From NCBI GenBank assembly GCA_018857735.1, contig JABMCL010003601.1, forward strand, positions 207,501-271,500: a stretch of DNA of 64,000 nt, read 5' to 3'. Source of the stretch: Alviniconcha marisindica (lineage: Eukaryota > Mollusca > Gastropoda > Provannidae). How positions within the stretch are numbered: the first letter of the stretch is position 1; every line of letters starts with the position of its first letter. The notes under the pieces are model-generated. The model worked only from the letters and a program-made list of their open reading frames with translations. It ran no database searches and was not told the origin of the DNA. Of this stretch, positions 23,576 through 34,599 are shown in pieces. The position numbers were made by a program, and so were the translations under genes.

Positions 23576-26345
23576 GTGCCTGTGCTCCTGGTTTAACATC
23601 ACACTCCATGTCATGGCACATTTTTTTGTGGAAGTCGAGACTCGATCGAAGAGTGAAGGTCCGCCCACACTCACACGTGTACAGGCTGTGCAGTTTCTTT
23701 CTGTGTATTTTTAAACTGTGCTCTGACGAGTACACCTGCTCACAATCTTCGCACCGATAAGGTTTCTCACCTGTATGGCACCGCATGTGGATCCGAAGGG
23801 CAGCGGCCAAGAAAAACTTGGCTGGGCACTGTTCACACTGGAATGGCTTTTCGCCCGTGTGAATCCTCCTCACATGAATCTTCAGACTTGAGCTTGTATG
23901 AAACTTTGAATCGCAAGCGCTGCATGAAAACTTCCTGATGCCCTTGTGAACAGCCTCCACATGGCATTTCAGGTCGTGGTTGGAGCAGAATCGGTGCGGA
24001 CATTCCTCGCAGCAAAACTGCTTCCCATAATGCTTCTGCATGTGTCGCCTCAGCCCAGCTTTGCGGAAGAATTTGGCGCCACACACCTCGCACTGCTGCG
24101 TTTTTTCACCATGGCCGAGCAGGTGTTGCCTGAGGCAAGTCCTGTTCTTAAAGGCTTTGGGGCAGGAAGGAAATGTGCACGGGAAGGGGTTGTCTTTGTT
24201 GTGGTAGGTCATGTGGTTGTTCAGGTCCTCTTTCTTTTTAAAGATTTTACCACAGTGAGGGCACAGAGCCAGAGGCTGACCCTTCTGTTCCCTCAGGTGC
24301 TTGTTCATGTGTGCCTCAAAGCTTCGTTTTGACATCGAGGGGAATGATTCATTACACTTCACGCAAAATCGGGTCTTTTCTTTCTCGTGCTTCCTCATGT
24401 GCTTGTTGATCTCGCACCGCGAGGTGAAAACCTGGTCACACTCAAAGCACTTTTGTTGATCCACACGAAGTTTAATGTGATTGTAGAAAGAATCAAACTG
24501 CACAAAATGTTTGGGGCACACACTGCACTTATAGAGCCCCTCGCCATCAGTCAAGCGGTCGTGACTTCGGACATGTGCCCGGTGTGCGTCCCCGCTGCTG
24601 AGAACTAGGTCACAACATGGACAGAGGAGCATCACAGGCTCTGGCTTCAATGTTGCCTGGCCCTTCAAAGAGCTTGAATCCAAACTCTGCGGCATGGATG
24701 CACCGTCACCACCCTCTGTTGTATCAGTTTGGTCTGCATCACTGTCGGCATCACAGACACTTGGAAATGGTACCTCCTTCTCTTCAGAGTTCTTCACAAC
24801 ACACTCCCCAGGTAAGCTGTTAGCCCTAACTGCATGTCCAGTGCCAGGAATCCCATCCTCCGTTGCAGAACGTGTACCAGCAGCATCCAAGCTTGGGCGG
24901 CTGCACGCACTCAAAGTAGCTGCACTCGCTGGACCCTGAGGCAGCGACTTCAGATCTGGCTCAGAATGAAGCAGAGACAGAGGGGGCTGCTTGATGTTGT
25001 TAAGCAGAGTCTGTTGATGAGGCAGTTGGCAGCTGACACAGAAAAGTGTGAGCTGGGAGTTGCAGCGGACACAGAAGGTGGCTGGCTGGGTCTCGGACTG
25101 TCCGCCATCAAGCTTGAAGTACCTGAAACATATTTGTTGTTGTTGAAAACTTGTGAATGCAAAACAATTCCAATCCAATGTATGTCTACAGAAGGCTTTG
25201 TGCCTGAGATGAAATTAGCAATCATGCAACAATCTGCACTGAACGCTTTGCGCCTGAATTGCTGAAATGAAATAGCAATCCTGCAATATCTGCATTGAAG
25301 CCTTTGTGTCTGAAATGAAATTAGTAATCATGCAATAATCTGCATTAAGTCAGCTTCTAGGAAGAGTCCATAAGTGTGAGGGGAAACTGTTTAAAAACTT
25401 ATTTCTGTGTGAGCTCACAAGTGTTAAAAATAAAGGAGAACAACTGTTGAAAGCTGTCAATTTAAAATTATTTCACATTCTTAATCTGTGTTGCATTTCC
25501 ATTGATCAAAACACAAACAATGGCAGCACTTCTGGTTGTAACAGTGACACAGGTACTTTTTTGTTCTCTCAGAAAAATAAAAAAAATCTGTAATATTATT
25601 ACAATACAATATGGTTTTAAATTTGAAAAATATAGTTTAACTTTATGATCTATATTTCACAGATGTAATGCCTTTTTTGGAAACCTAACTCAGCACACAA
25701 ATCTAATTTATAGACCACATCTCACTCTTGGTTTCTAACAAAATGAATAAATAAAAACAAAAAGAAACAGGCACTGGAAATTGAATCACAGATCTCCTGG
25801 TAATAAAAACATAATCTTAATCATTCAAAATAGTTCCCAAAGGTGTGCACCTTTTTAAAGAATAACTTACCATTGTGCACATTAAAGAAATAAAGATCCC
25901 ATGCTGATGCTCACTTTTCTTTATATATAAGATAAACGGCCAGTGGTATGGAAGCACCGACACAGATAACGCATAGTAGCCAGTATTGTACTAAACCTTG
26001 TTTACATGTAGTGATGTACATACATGTATACAACTGTACTAGTCTTCTAGTACTACTGATACAGATTCGTTGTTTGCCCCCAGAGGAGAAACAAAATGCA
26101 ACCAAAATTAATACTTACAAGGAGAGAAGAAAGCGGCCAATGTCTGCATCCGTGGTAAGCTGCTTCGCTGTTCCAACTGTAAGCCAAAGATCAACGACGT
26201 CGGCTTCCTCCACAATAACTTGGCGTCTGCTTTTTATTGGGTAGTGTCTTCTGGACGATCTCTTTGCCAGCGAATTGTCACCTCCACCTTCTTCAGAATC
26301 GTTCCTCTTGGGTTTTGCCTTTTTATTTCTCAACCTTGTAGCCAT
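23541..26345 (-). CDS. C2H2 zinc-finger protein B, two exons
   Basis: Minus-strand coding exons are 26345-26119 and 25122-23541, with donor gtaagt, acceptor tgtttcag and the same phase-2 intron site as gene A; 602 aa. A basic N-terminus (1-42) is followed by the shared module EEADVVDLW...DIGRFLLSLY (47-77), then cysteines 93, 96, 104 and 107 in CX2C-X7-CX2C spacing. An acidic Ser-rich linker leads to twelve fingers (about 243-579) that align one to one with gene A, including the incomplete finger 2 and the CX4C finger 6. A and B are therefore close paralogues in opposite orientation. The tail is DMECDVK... and its last nine residues are encoded inside a 78-bp tandem repeat. The start is set by homology with gene A; the frame stays open about 300 bp further upstream. 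It is probably a nuclear DNA-binding regulator with unknown targets. Confidence 0.88.
25180..25905. other. intron 1 of zinc-finger gene B
   Basis: AT-rich intron. It contains a small tandem duplication near 25150-25345 in which 'gcctttgtgtctgaaatgaa' and 'attagcaatcatgcaa' recur. Confidence 0.6.
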
Positions 26346-28881
26346 CACAGTTATCACTGTTGTTTTCCAGGACAGAACAACATCAAAATACCATGAACCA
26401 AATGGCCGAACTAGCAGAAACGGATCCTGGGACAAATTTGTTCTGTTTGTGAACCAAGACGTGAGATCGACCCGTTTGAGAATAGAATATTTTGCAGAAC
26501 CAGCACGCACTTTGATTTTGACTGTTTGAGGTCGACACGGGGTTACGAAGACGTTAGGTCTTCCCCCCCCCCCCCCCCCAAAAAAAAAGAAAGAAAGAAA
26601 GAAAAAAGTCTGTATGTAAAGACAGATTCCCTGAGTAGTCAGCCCGGACTGTTCTATCAACGTTTGTGTTGGCGCATAGCGGCGTGTCCGTGTGTGTGTG
26701 TGGACGGTCTGCCAGTCGCGTGTGTAATATAAAACAGACAGTTTAAATTTAGTTATTTTGACAAATCTAGTTTAATGCAAATTTGATCCGTATTTTGTAG
26801 CGTTAAACACTGGTCATGCATCGCAACACACGGACACACGGGGTCATTATATATCTGAAGCGGCTAACCGTCGGCACAAATTATTCGCAGAGCGGCTGTG
26901 CGAATAGCCACTCCGTACCAGTATTCTGGGTCAACGGGACTCAAGTTCCCTGGAATGGGAAAACAAGTCACTCCTTTTCCTGTCAAATTAAAGTCCTGTC
27001 AGAATAACTATTTCCTGTCAAATTAACCATATAACGCGTATGGTTATGGGTAACCCTCCGGTCATTCCTTCTAGTTTTGGCTTGCGACTTGCTTGATGAC
27101 TGCCGTTCCGAATTTTCACACAAATCACATACATTTCCGGTGTGCAACTTCAAATTATACCTTCCAGTTTGCTGGACTTTTGACGTGTATTTTCAACATT
27201 TGTATTTTAATTTAGTGAGTGATGTAGGTTTACTTCGCATGTTATATATGTTTATTCACTCAAAGGATAACACAAGCATGCAGGAGAAAAAATGCAGTTT
27301 TAACTGTGCATTTTCGATTTGAAGTGATGCACCCCCCGGAATCCAGGGTGTCCCAGGCTAAGCACAGCGGCTGTTGCATAGCTGATTTTACCGCTTATGT
27401 TTTATAGTGTTTTTGTGTTTTTAAGTGTTGATATGTATTACCCCAAGCGTCTGCCATCAGTGAATTTAATTTTTTTTTAAACTGCCGCATTCCGCCAGAC
27501 CCACTTCCCAGTACCACACCGTGCAAATCCAGTGATAGCTCCCTCAAAAGACACATACTGGTACCCACATACTGTCACAGATTTTCTCAACGTCGGACAG
27601 TCTCGCCGAAGAAGTTCTTTTGTGTAATGTCCAACTTCAACATGTTGAAAAAAAAAAAGTGATATAAATTCTAAACTCTGAAATCTAATGATCCACAGAC
27701 ACTTCCGTCTTTAACGTGCGTATGTGGACTCGTTGGCACAAAAAATCACTGTAACTGGTGACATACACAGCTGTCCATGCTACTTGCCAGAGCTGTACTA
27801 CTAACTAGTAGCCAACGCCCAGCTCCTAGAACACACATACACATGCAAGCACACTGACACGTATGCATGCACACACACATGCACGCACGCACGCACGCAC
27901 GCACGCATGCACATACTGTGCTACACACGCATGCACATACTGTGCTATGTTCACACCAGTTTCAAAAATGTCTAGAGCAATCACTGTGTCTCCAAATCCA
28001 GGAACAGCCTGCCCCAGAAGGTCGTAACAGCTGAGTCACTGGACTGTTTCATTTTCAAATCCAGACTCAACTTGTTCCTGTATTTAACACAACTGAAAGC
28101 CCCCTCCCCCCCACCCCCACCCCCAACATCCATACCCTGCCCTATCCGCCCCCCCCCCCCCCCCCCTCCCCCATTCTTCTGCCCATGCTCACTAAATATA
28201 CCACAAAAATGACCCAAATCTCCGCAGCCTCCTCAGTAGCGACAGAACCATCAACAAAATGATGTTGGCTGCTCTACAGAAGAAGAAGTAACTTAGTAGA
28301 ACTGGCTAACATTGTAACAGCCATGGAATCAGAACATTCTTTCAGTTCAAAGAGATTACAGTTACTAAATGAGACTGTTTAATGTTTAGTACTGTTTAAT
28401 GTTTTGCAGTTGTGTTTGATTAGAAGTTTTTATTTTGGCTTCTTGTACTCAGTTCAGTTCTACCCATGAAAGAAACTTGACTGTGTTTTGACTTTGTTAC
28501 AGTTTGTAGTATGAGGTAGAGAGTTTTCTGAAGTGTCATTTCTCGACAGTACAAGTCCAAATTCTACTGTACTTGCAGCATGCAAAAAAACAGGTCTCGA
28601 GAAAAAGCAATTCTACTTATAAATATTCTGAATTATTAATAGAATCCAGCAGTTTGGCTAATTTCGCAATTTTGCATTTCAGCCACTGTGCCACAGCTAC
28701 CGTTCAAGATCTTCCAAGTTCAACAGACTTACAAGTGCAGTCAAGTCATGCAAAATGACACTTTCTGACAGAATCCAGCAATTCAACCAGTTGAACACAG
28801 TTCAGCACTGTTCTACTTTGTCAGAGAGTGTCCAGTACTTGGACCAGTTCAGAGTTCTGCATTAATTTAAACAGCACAGCA
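26346..28881. other. Divergent intergenic region between zinc-finger genes B and C
   Basis: 2.5 kb between the two start codons, so the genes are head to head. It holds a C15/A9 tract (26565-26590), CACG/GCAC microsatellites (27890-27915) and a poly-C block (28100-28170). No further exon is visible. The 5' UTRs and promoters of both genes must lie here. Confidence 0.6.
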
Positions 28882-31800
28882 ATGGACTCAGAAACACCTG
28901 GAACTGATGAGGTGCTGAAGAAACCTCCAGCACTGGTCACATTTCCCAAGATGGAACAAGCCCACAGTCCTATTTCAGTGACTGAAGAAGACATTGTTGA
29001 GCTATGGCGCACTGTTGGGGCGTCCAAAGGCCTTACAACTGATGCCGATATTGCTCGGTTTCTTCTTTCTGTGTAAGTTTAGTTTTTTTGTTGTATTGTT
29101 GCTTTTTTTTCTGCTTTTTTTTTTATTGTGAAGGACTTCTCTTGGGAAATCAGATTTTATTTTTTATTAATTGCACTCAGAATTTTGTTAGTGGAACTGG
29201 AAATCAAATAAAAGTTAAAACGTTAATTTGATTAAATTAGCATTGTACACGTATGTATTACAATTGTTGCACAGTACATTATTATGAAGGTGTGTTATAG
29301 TAATAGTTTATACTGTTGGTATTAATATTTTACTTATAACTGATGAATGTAATCAGGGCTCCCATTAGTGAATATTTTAAGGGGGTCTATGGGACTCCCT
29401 GCTGTGATGTTTAGAAGGTCCCTGGGCTGTTTTAAAGGGTCATCTAACATGAAACAGCAGCTGCATAGAAGTATACTGCTTTGCATGTGATACCCTTTGC
29501 TCCTTTACAACTCTTTGTGGGTTTGATTCAGTTTTGTCAGACTGTGAGTGACATGTTTTGTTGTACACTTTTAGGTCTGTTAGTGTTACTGTTAGCTCAT
29601 TATGATTATGGCAGCAGTAGGGTTCTTCAATAGCCTTTTCTCCCTGTTCTCCCTGTAGTCCGTAATACTCTGGTGGTTGGCAGCCCTGCCAACCATGTAA
29701 ACATTTTGTAGAACTTACTAGTACAAATTCTACTTAGCACATTTTGTAGTACAAATTCTAACTAGCACCTGTCTGTGACTGTGAGCATTATGCAGGTTTT
29801 TCTGTACTTAGCAATGTAAAACTGTAAGACTAAGAAAGCAAAATCTGTTACAAAATATGGGTCTGAAACAAGTCAGAGTAATGCTCAGAATATGTGGAAC
29901 AGATCAAAACCAAAACAGAGAATGAAGGGCAAAAGGTTTTAGCTTCTGCAAACTGGAAACAGAGAACAAAATAATACATGTAGCTCAGGCTGATTCTGCA
30001 ATTGAAATGTGTACGTACTTACCAAGTCTTACTACCACATAAAACTTATGTTGCCTCCCTTGCCTTTTCGACTTCATTAAACCATCTTGTTAGTGTTAGC
30101 ACTCAGTTCCGACACAGAAGAATGTTCCTGATGACTGGTCAGCTTACCCAGAACATTAATGAATTGGTGTCTGTTTCTTCAGTGTGAGGTATGCCTTCGG
30201 CCCTTGGGTGTGCCTTCAGCCTTTGAACAGGTTCCTCTGCATGTTCCAGATACTTGAGCGGCACCGACAGACAGGATGAAAGACAGTCTGGCATGCAATG
30301 CGGCCACTGCAAGAGCCGCCTCACCCTGGTCTGTGGCCCCTGTCAGCTCTCCACACATGAAGGCGCACCCTCACGGCACCGTCTGGAACAAGCTGCGCCC
30401 TCTGACCTTGCACCGGGCCAAGCCCCTTCCTCACAGCTTTGTCAGCAAGGAACTTTGTCTCAGAAGCTTCTCAGGCAGGAAACTTCAACCACGAAACGGT
30501 CCTCACAACAGAAGGTTCAGCCCTCGCAGCTCACCATGCAAAGCCCTAAGCTCAACTCGGGTCAAGCCCTTGACAGTTCCGATGATGACGAGATGGAAGC
30601 AGACACTTTTGCTTGTGATGGAGACCAGACTGACGCGGATGAAGGCCCCAGTGACGTGGAGATGCGCAAGGACATCTCCGAGTCAGACCAGGCGACTTCA
30701 TCCAACAAGGGTTGCAAAGCAGAAACGCCCCTCAAAGGTGCGCTGAGCGCGATCGCCAACAGAACCCCAGTGGTAAAGCTGCGCAGATGCGACTCTCCTC
30801 CAACCGGCATGGAGAGGCTGACGGAGGTGGAGTCCGTCCCAAAGAAAACCCAAGCCACAGTGAAAGGCACTGGCTTCTCACCAGCAAACGTTAAAAAACT
30901 GCCACAAGAGACTTGTCTTGTGTCAAGCCACTCCAGCACTGGAACACCACAGATTAGTAACTCCGCCAGAAGCACCAAAGCTGCGTCAACAGAGACCGGT
31001 TGTGCAGCAAATAAACTGAGAGCGGTGCACCCAGAGACCGGTTTTGCAGCAAACAAACCAAGAGCGGTGCATCCAGAGACCGTTTTTGCAGCAAACAAAC
31101 CGAGAGCGGTGCATCCAGAGACCAGTTGTGCAGCAGGCATACAGAGAGCGGTGCATCCAGAGACCAGCACTACAGCAAACAAACTGAGAGCGGTGTGTCC
31201 AGAGACCGGTTGTGCAGCAAGCATACAGAGAGCGGTGTCTCCAGAGACCAGCGCTACAGCAAACAAACTGAGAGCGGTGTGTCCAGAGACCGGTTGTGCA
31301 GCAAACAAACCGAGAACGGCGCATCCAGAGACCGGTTGTGCAGCTGTTAAAGCGAGCCTGTCGCCAGAGGCAGCTCCAGCATCAGACATCCCAGGGGCTC
31401 TGGAAGCTGACTTCAGGGTGATCAGAACAAGGAGCAGAGGGCCATTGCCACCTCCAGAGGAGAAGGTGAAAGACAAGTATCCCATATGCGATGGAGCAGC
31501 ATTCAAGGACGGAAACATTCCCAAGTACAAGGCTTACTCTGAGTACAGGTGCTCCAAGTGCGACAAGACCTTTCTCTCTAAGCAGCGCATCAACCGCCAC
31601 ATGAAGAGCCCAAGGTGTGACATTGATGAGGACCTTTTTCGATCACCGAAGAATCCGTGTCCTCGTACCAAACCAGTTTCTGCAGAAAGCGACGAAGACT
31701 GGACACCCAGTATTGAGCTGGCCACTAAAAGAATTAGGGACAGCAGTGACAGTGATGAGGACATTAGAAATGGCTGCTCAAAAACGCGACGGAAGCAGAA

Positions 31801-33457
31801 ACGTTACCGCACCCAAAAAGAGTTCACCATCGAAGAATTTATGGCCGGAAAGATACAAATTCCCATAGGATACTATGCTCAGAATCGCAGCTGTCGGTAT
31901 TATTCGCACTACACTTGCAAAAACTGCTCAAAAGTGTTTGTGAAGATAGTCAAGTTTCGGGAACATTGTAGCACCGCTCATCCAAAGGGCAAAACTCTCT
32001 CTGGTGACGGAACAGTGCATCAAGGCCCAGATCCTGAGTCCCTTGAAATCCTGAGAAAGATCAAAGAACGTTATCTGTTTTGCTGCCCTCACTGCAACCG
32101 CGTTTTCACAAACAGAGAGCAGCACAAAATGCACGTTTGGTCTCACGGCTACGTTGTGGACAGCAAGGGCACGCACATATGCAAAGTCTGCGGAGACACG
32201 TTTCAGAAGCTTGTCTACCTGTTGCACCACTCAAGAATCCCCAAAGGAAAACAGATTTGTACAGAGTGCGGACTGGTTTTTGCAAGCAAATGTCAGATAC
32301 AAAGGCACATGAAAGCTCACAAGGAGGCAAGGAAAAGCGTGTGTCCGTCGTGTGGAAAATCCTTGATGGGCTTCGCTAAGAAGGAGATCAAGGCCCACAT
32401 GAAAACCCACTGTGTGGAACAGAAGCCGCTTTCACTGTGTCCAAAGTGTGGCAAAGGTTTTTCTTCAAAGTGTGCGCTGGATTCACACATGTTCTGCCAT
32501 TCAGATGAGAGGCCCTTTGCCTGCGCTGCCTGTCATATGGCGTTTAAGCGCAGAGCATCTCTTCAGAATCATACAGCGAAGCATGGGGAGAAGACTCTGC
32601 AATGTGACCGTTGCGGGCAGAAATTTTTCTGCAAATCATCCTTGAATTCTCATAAGCAAAAGCACCTTGGAATATACTACCGCTGTATGGAGTGTGGGAA
32701 AAGACTGTCCAGAAAGAGTAATCTCCAGCAGCACATTCAGTCTGTTCACAGAAACATCAAGCGGCACCCATGCAGTTTCTGTGAGTTAGCATTCTATTGG
32801 AAAGACAGTCTGGAAGTCCACCTGCGATCCCACACTGGTGAAAAGCCTTTCCAGTGTACGCTCTGCCCGGCCAAGTTTGTCAAAAAGCAGTACTTACGCA
32901 AGCACGTGCGGATTCACACCGGCGAAAAACCGTATGCTTGTGATGACTGTAGTCAGACTTTTGCGTGTCTGAGCAGTTTGAAGTTTCACAGGAAGAAACG
33001 CCACAGCAACAAGACCTACCCCTGCGGTCTCTGCAGCATGGTTTTTCCATTGCAGTCCAGTCTAGACCGTCACAGGCAGGCGATGCATGGCGATTATTTT
33101 CCACCCAGACGCGACGGCGAAGATCCGTCAGTGGTTGGCAGCATCAAGGAAGTGCCAGAAAGGAATGCAACAGTGACGAGCGGTTTTGTTGCGCAGATGG
33201 AAATGGATGGAGACCCCTTGAATCTGGCAGATGTCCAAGCAGCTGTTACTATGGGACAGTATCCGTTTATGTCTGGTGCAGACCCTGAGCTGGGACAGTG
33301 TGACCAAGTGGAGACGGAACTGGGACAGTGTGACCAAGTGGAGATGGAACTGGGACAGTGTGACCAAGTGGAGATGAAGCTGGGACAGTGTGACCAAGTG
33401 GAGATGAAGCTGGGACAGTGTGACCAAGTGGAGATGGAGCTGGGACAGTGTGACTGA
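28882..33457 (+). CDS. C2H2 zinc-finger protein C, long, two exons
   Basis: Coding exons 28882-29072 and 30250-33457 (donor gtaagt, acceptor tgttccag, phase 2 as in A and B) encode 1132 aa. The shared module TEEDIVELW...DIARFLLSVY is at 34-65 and the CX2C-X7-CX2C cysteines are 81, 84, 92 and 95. A long linker includes an acidic patch and about nine 14-residue tandem repeats (about 310-430, RAVHPETGCAANKP type). Fourteen C2H2-type fingers span about 498-1010; the first is C2HC and the fourth lacks a final histidine. The last twelve match the A/B array order. The C-terminus (from about 1010) is acidic and ends in six ELGQCDQVEM decapeptides, encoded by a 30-bp array that continues past the stop. 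The start is the first ATG in frame and lacks the basic N-terminus of A and B. It is probably a nuclear DNA-binding protein. No orthologue recognised. Confidence 0.87.
29073..30249 (+). other. intron 1 of zinc-finger gene C
   Basis: 1.2-kb AT-rich intron without a recognisable repeat insertion. Several short CAG-like sites lie just before the chosen acceptor. The chosen one is the only one that restores the SVY join matching genes A and B. Confidence 0.7.
31000..31350 (+). repeat. 42-bp in-frame coding minisatellite of gene C
   Basis: About nine units of 42 bp (14 codons) with third-base and amino-acid variants, fully in frame with gene C. Units alternate between KLRAVxPET and IQRAVxPET forms. 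Confidence 0.9.
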
Positions 33458-34310
33458 GCGGAGATGAAGCTGGGACTGAGTGGAGACGGAACTGGGACAG
33501 TGTGACCAAGTGGAGATGAAGCTGGGACAGTGTGACCAAGTGGAGATGAAGCTGGGACAGTGTGACCAAGTGGAGATGGAGCTGGGACAGTGTGACTGAG
33601 CGGAGATGAAGCTGGGACTGAGTGGAGATGGAGCTGAGACAGTTTGACTGAGTGGAGATGGAGGTGGGACAATGTGACTGAGTGGAGATGGAGTTGGGAC
33701 AGTGTGACCAAGTGGAGCTGGAGCTGGGACAGTGTGACAGAGTGGAGATGGAGGTGGGACATTGTGACTGAGTGGAGATGGAGCTGGGACAGTGTGTCTG
33801 AGTGGAGATGGAGGTGGGACAGTGTGACCAAGTGGAGATGGAGATGGGACAGTGTGACTGAGTGGAGATGGAGCTGGGACAGTGTGACCAAGTGGAGATG
33901 AAACAGGGACAGTACAACCGAGTGGAGCTGGAGCTGGGACAGTGTGACTGAGTGGAGATGGAGCTGGGACAGTGTGACCGAGTGGAGATGGAGGTGGGAC
34001 AGTTTGACTGAGTGGAGATGGAGTTGGGACAGTGTGACCGAGTGGAGATGGAGGTGGGACAGTTTGACTGAGTGGAGATGGAGCTGGGACAGTTTGACCA
34101 AGTGGAGATGGAGGTGGGACAGTTTGACTGAATGGAGATAGACTGACTGATTCAGTGAGTGGACAGTTTGAGTGGAGATGGATGTGTGGAGACAGCTTGG
34201 ACAGTTTGAATGGTGGAGACAGACCTCAGACACTTTGAACGTGTGGAGACAGACCTCAGACACTTTGAACGTGCGGAGACAAAGCTTGGACAGTTTAAAA
34301 ATCATATACG
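33285..34310 (+). repeat. 30-bp minisatellite from gene C C-terminus into 3' flank
   Basis: Units of GAGCTGGGACAGTGTGACCA plus AGTGGAGATG. The first six are coding; the seventh carries a CCAA-to-CTGA change that makes the stop codon. The array continues and decays to about 34310. Confidence 0.92.
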
Positions 34311-34385
34311 GAAATTATGTGTGAGTGTCTCTTGTCTGCCCATTGTGTAACATGTAACTCTCAACACATGTACCTGTAATTAACA

Positions 34386-34447
<62 letters not shown>
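34386..34447. repeat. (CA)n microsatellite
   Basis: Pure CA repeat between the gene-C minisatellite and the hairpin at 34455. Confidence 0.95.
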
Positions 34448-34449
<2 letters not shown>

Positions 34450-34454
34450 TGTAA

Positions 34455-34522
34455 TTAAATTTTACGCCCAAGCAGCAATCACATCACCCCTCATGTGATT
34501 GCTGCTTGTCCGTAAAATTTAA
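34455..34522. repeat. 30-bp-arm inverted repeat (hairpin)
   Basis: Arms 34455-34484 and 34493-34522 match at 28 of 30 positions around an 8-base spacer CACCCCTC. A third, diverged copy of the right arm follows at about 34528-34560. Confidence 0.9.
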
Positions 34523-34599
34523 TGAGGGGTGGTGTGATTGCTGCTTGTTCGTACAATTTTATTGCATACAATTCCGGCATAAAATTGTTTATGTTAGGT

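Noticed and set aside
23252..23674. 140-aa minus-strand frame through the 78-bp repeats as an extended gene B C-terminus
   Set aside because: It is in a different frame from gene B, whose TAA stop comes first.
33094..34305. 403-aa minus-strand open frame rich in LHLHSVTLSQ
   Set aside because: Antisense of the 30-bp minisatellite of zinc-finger C; no flanking coding character.
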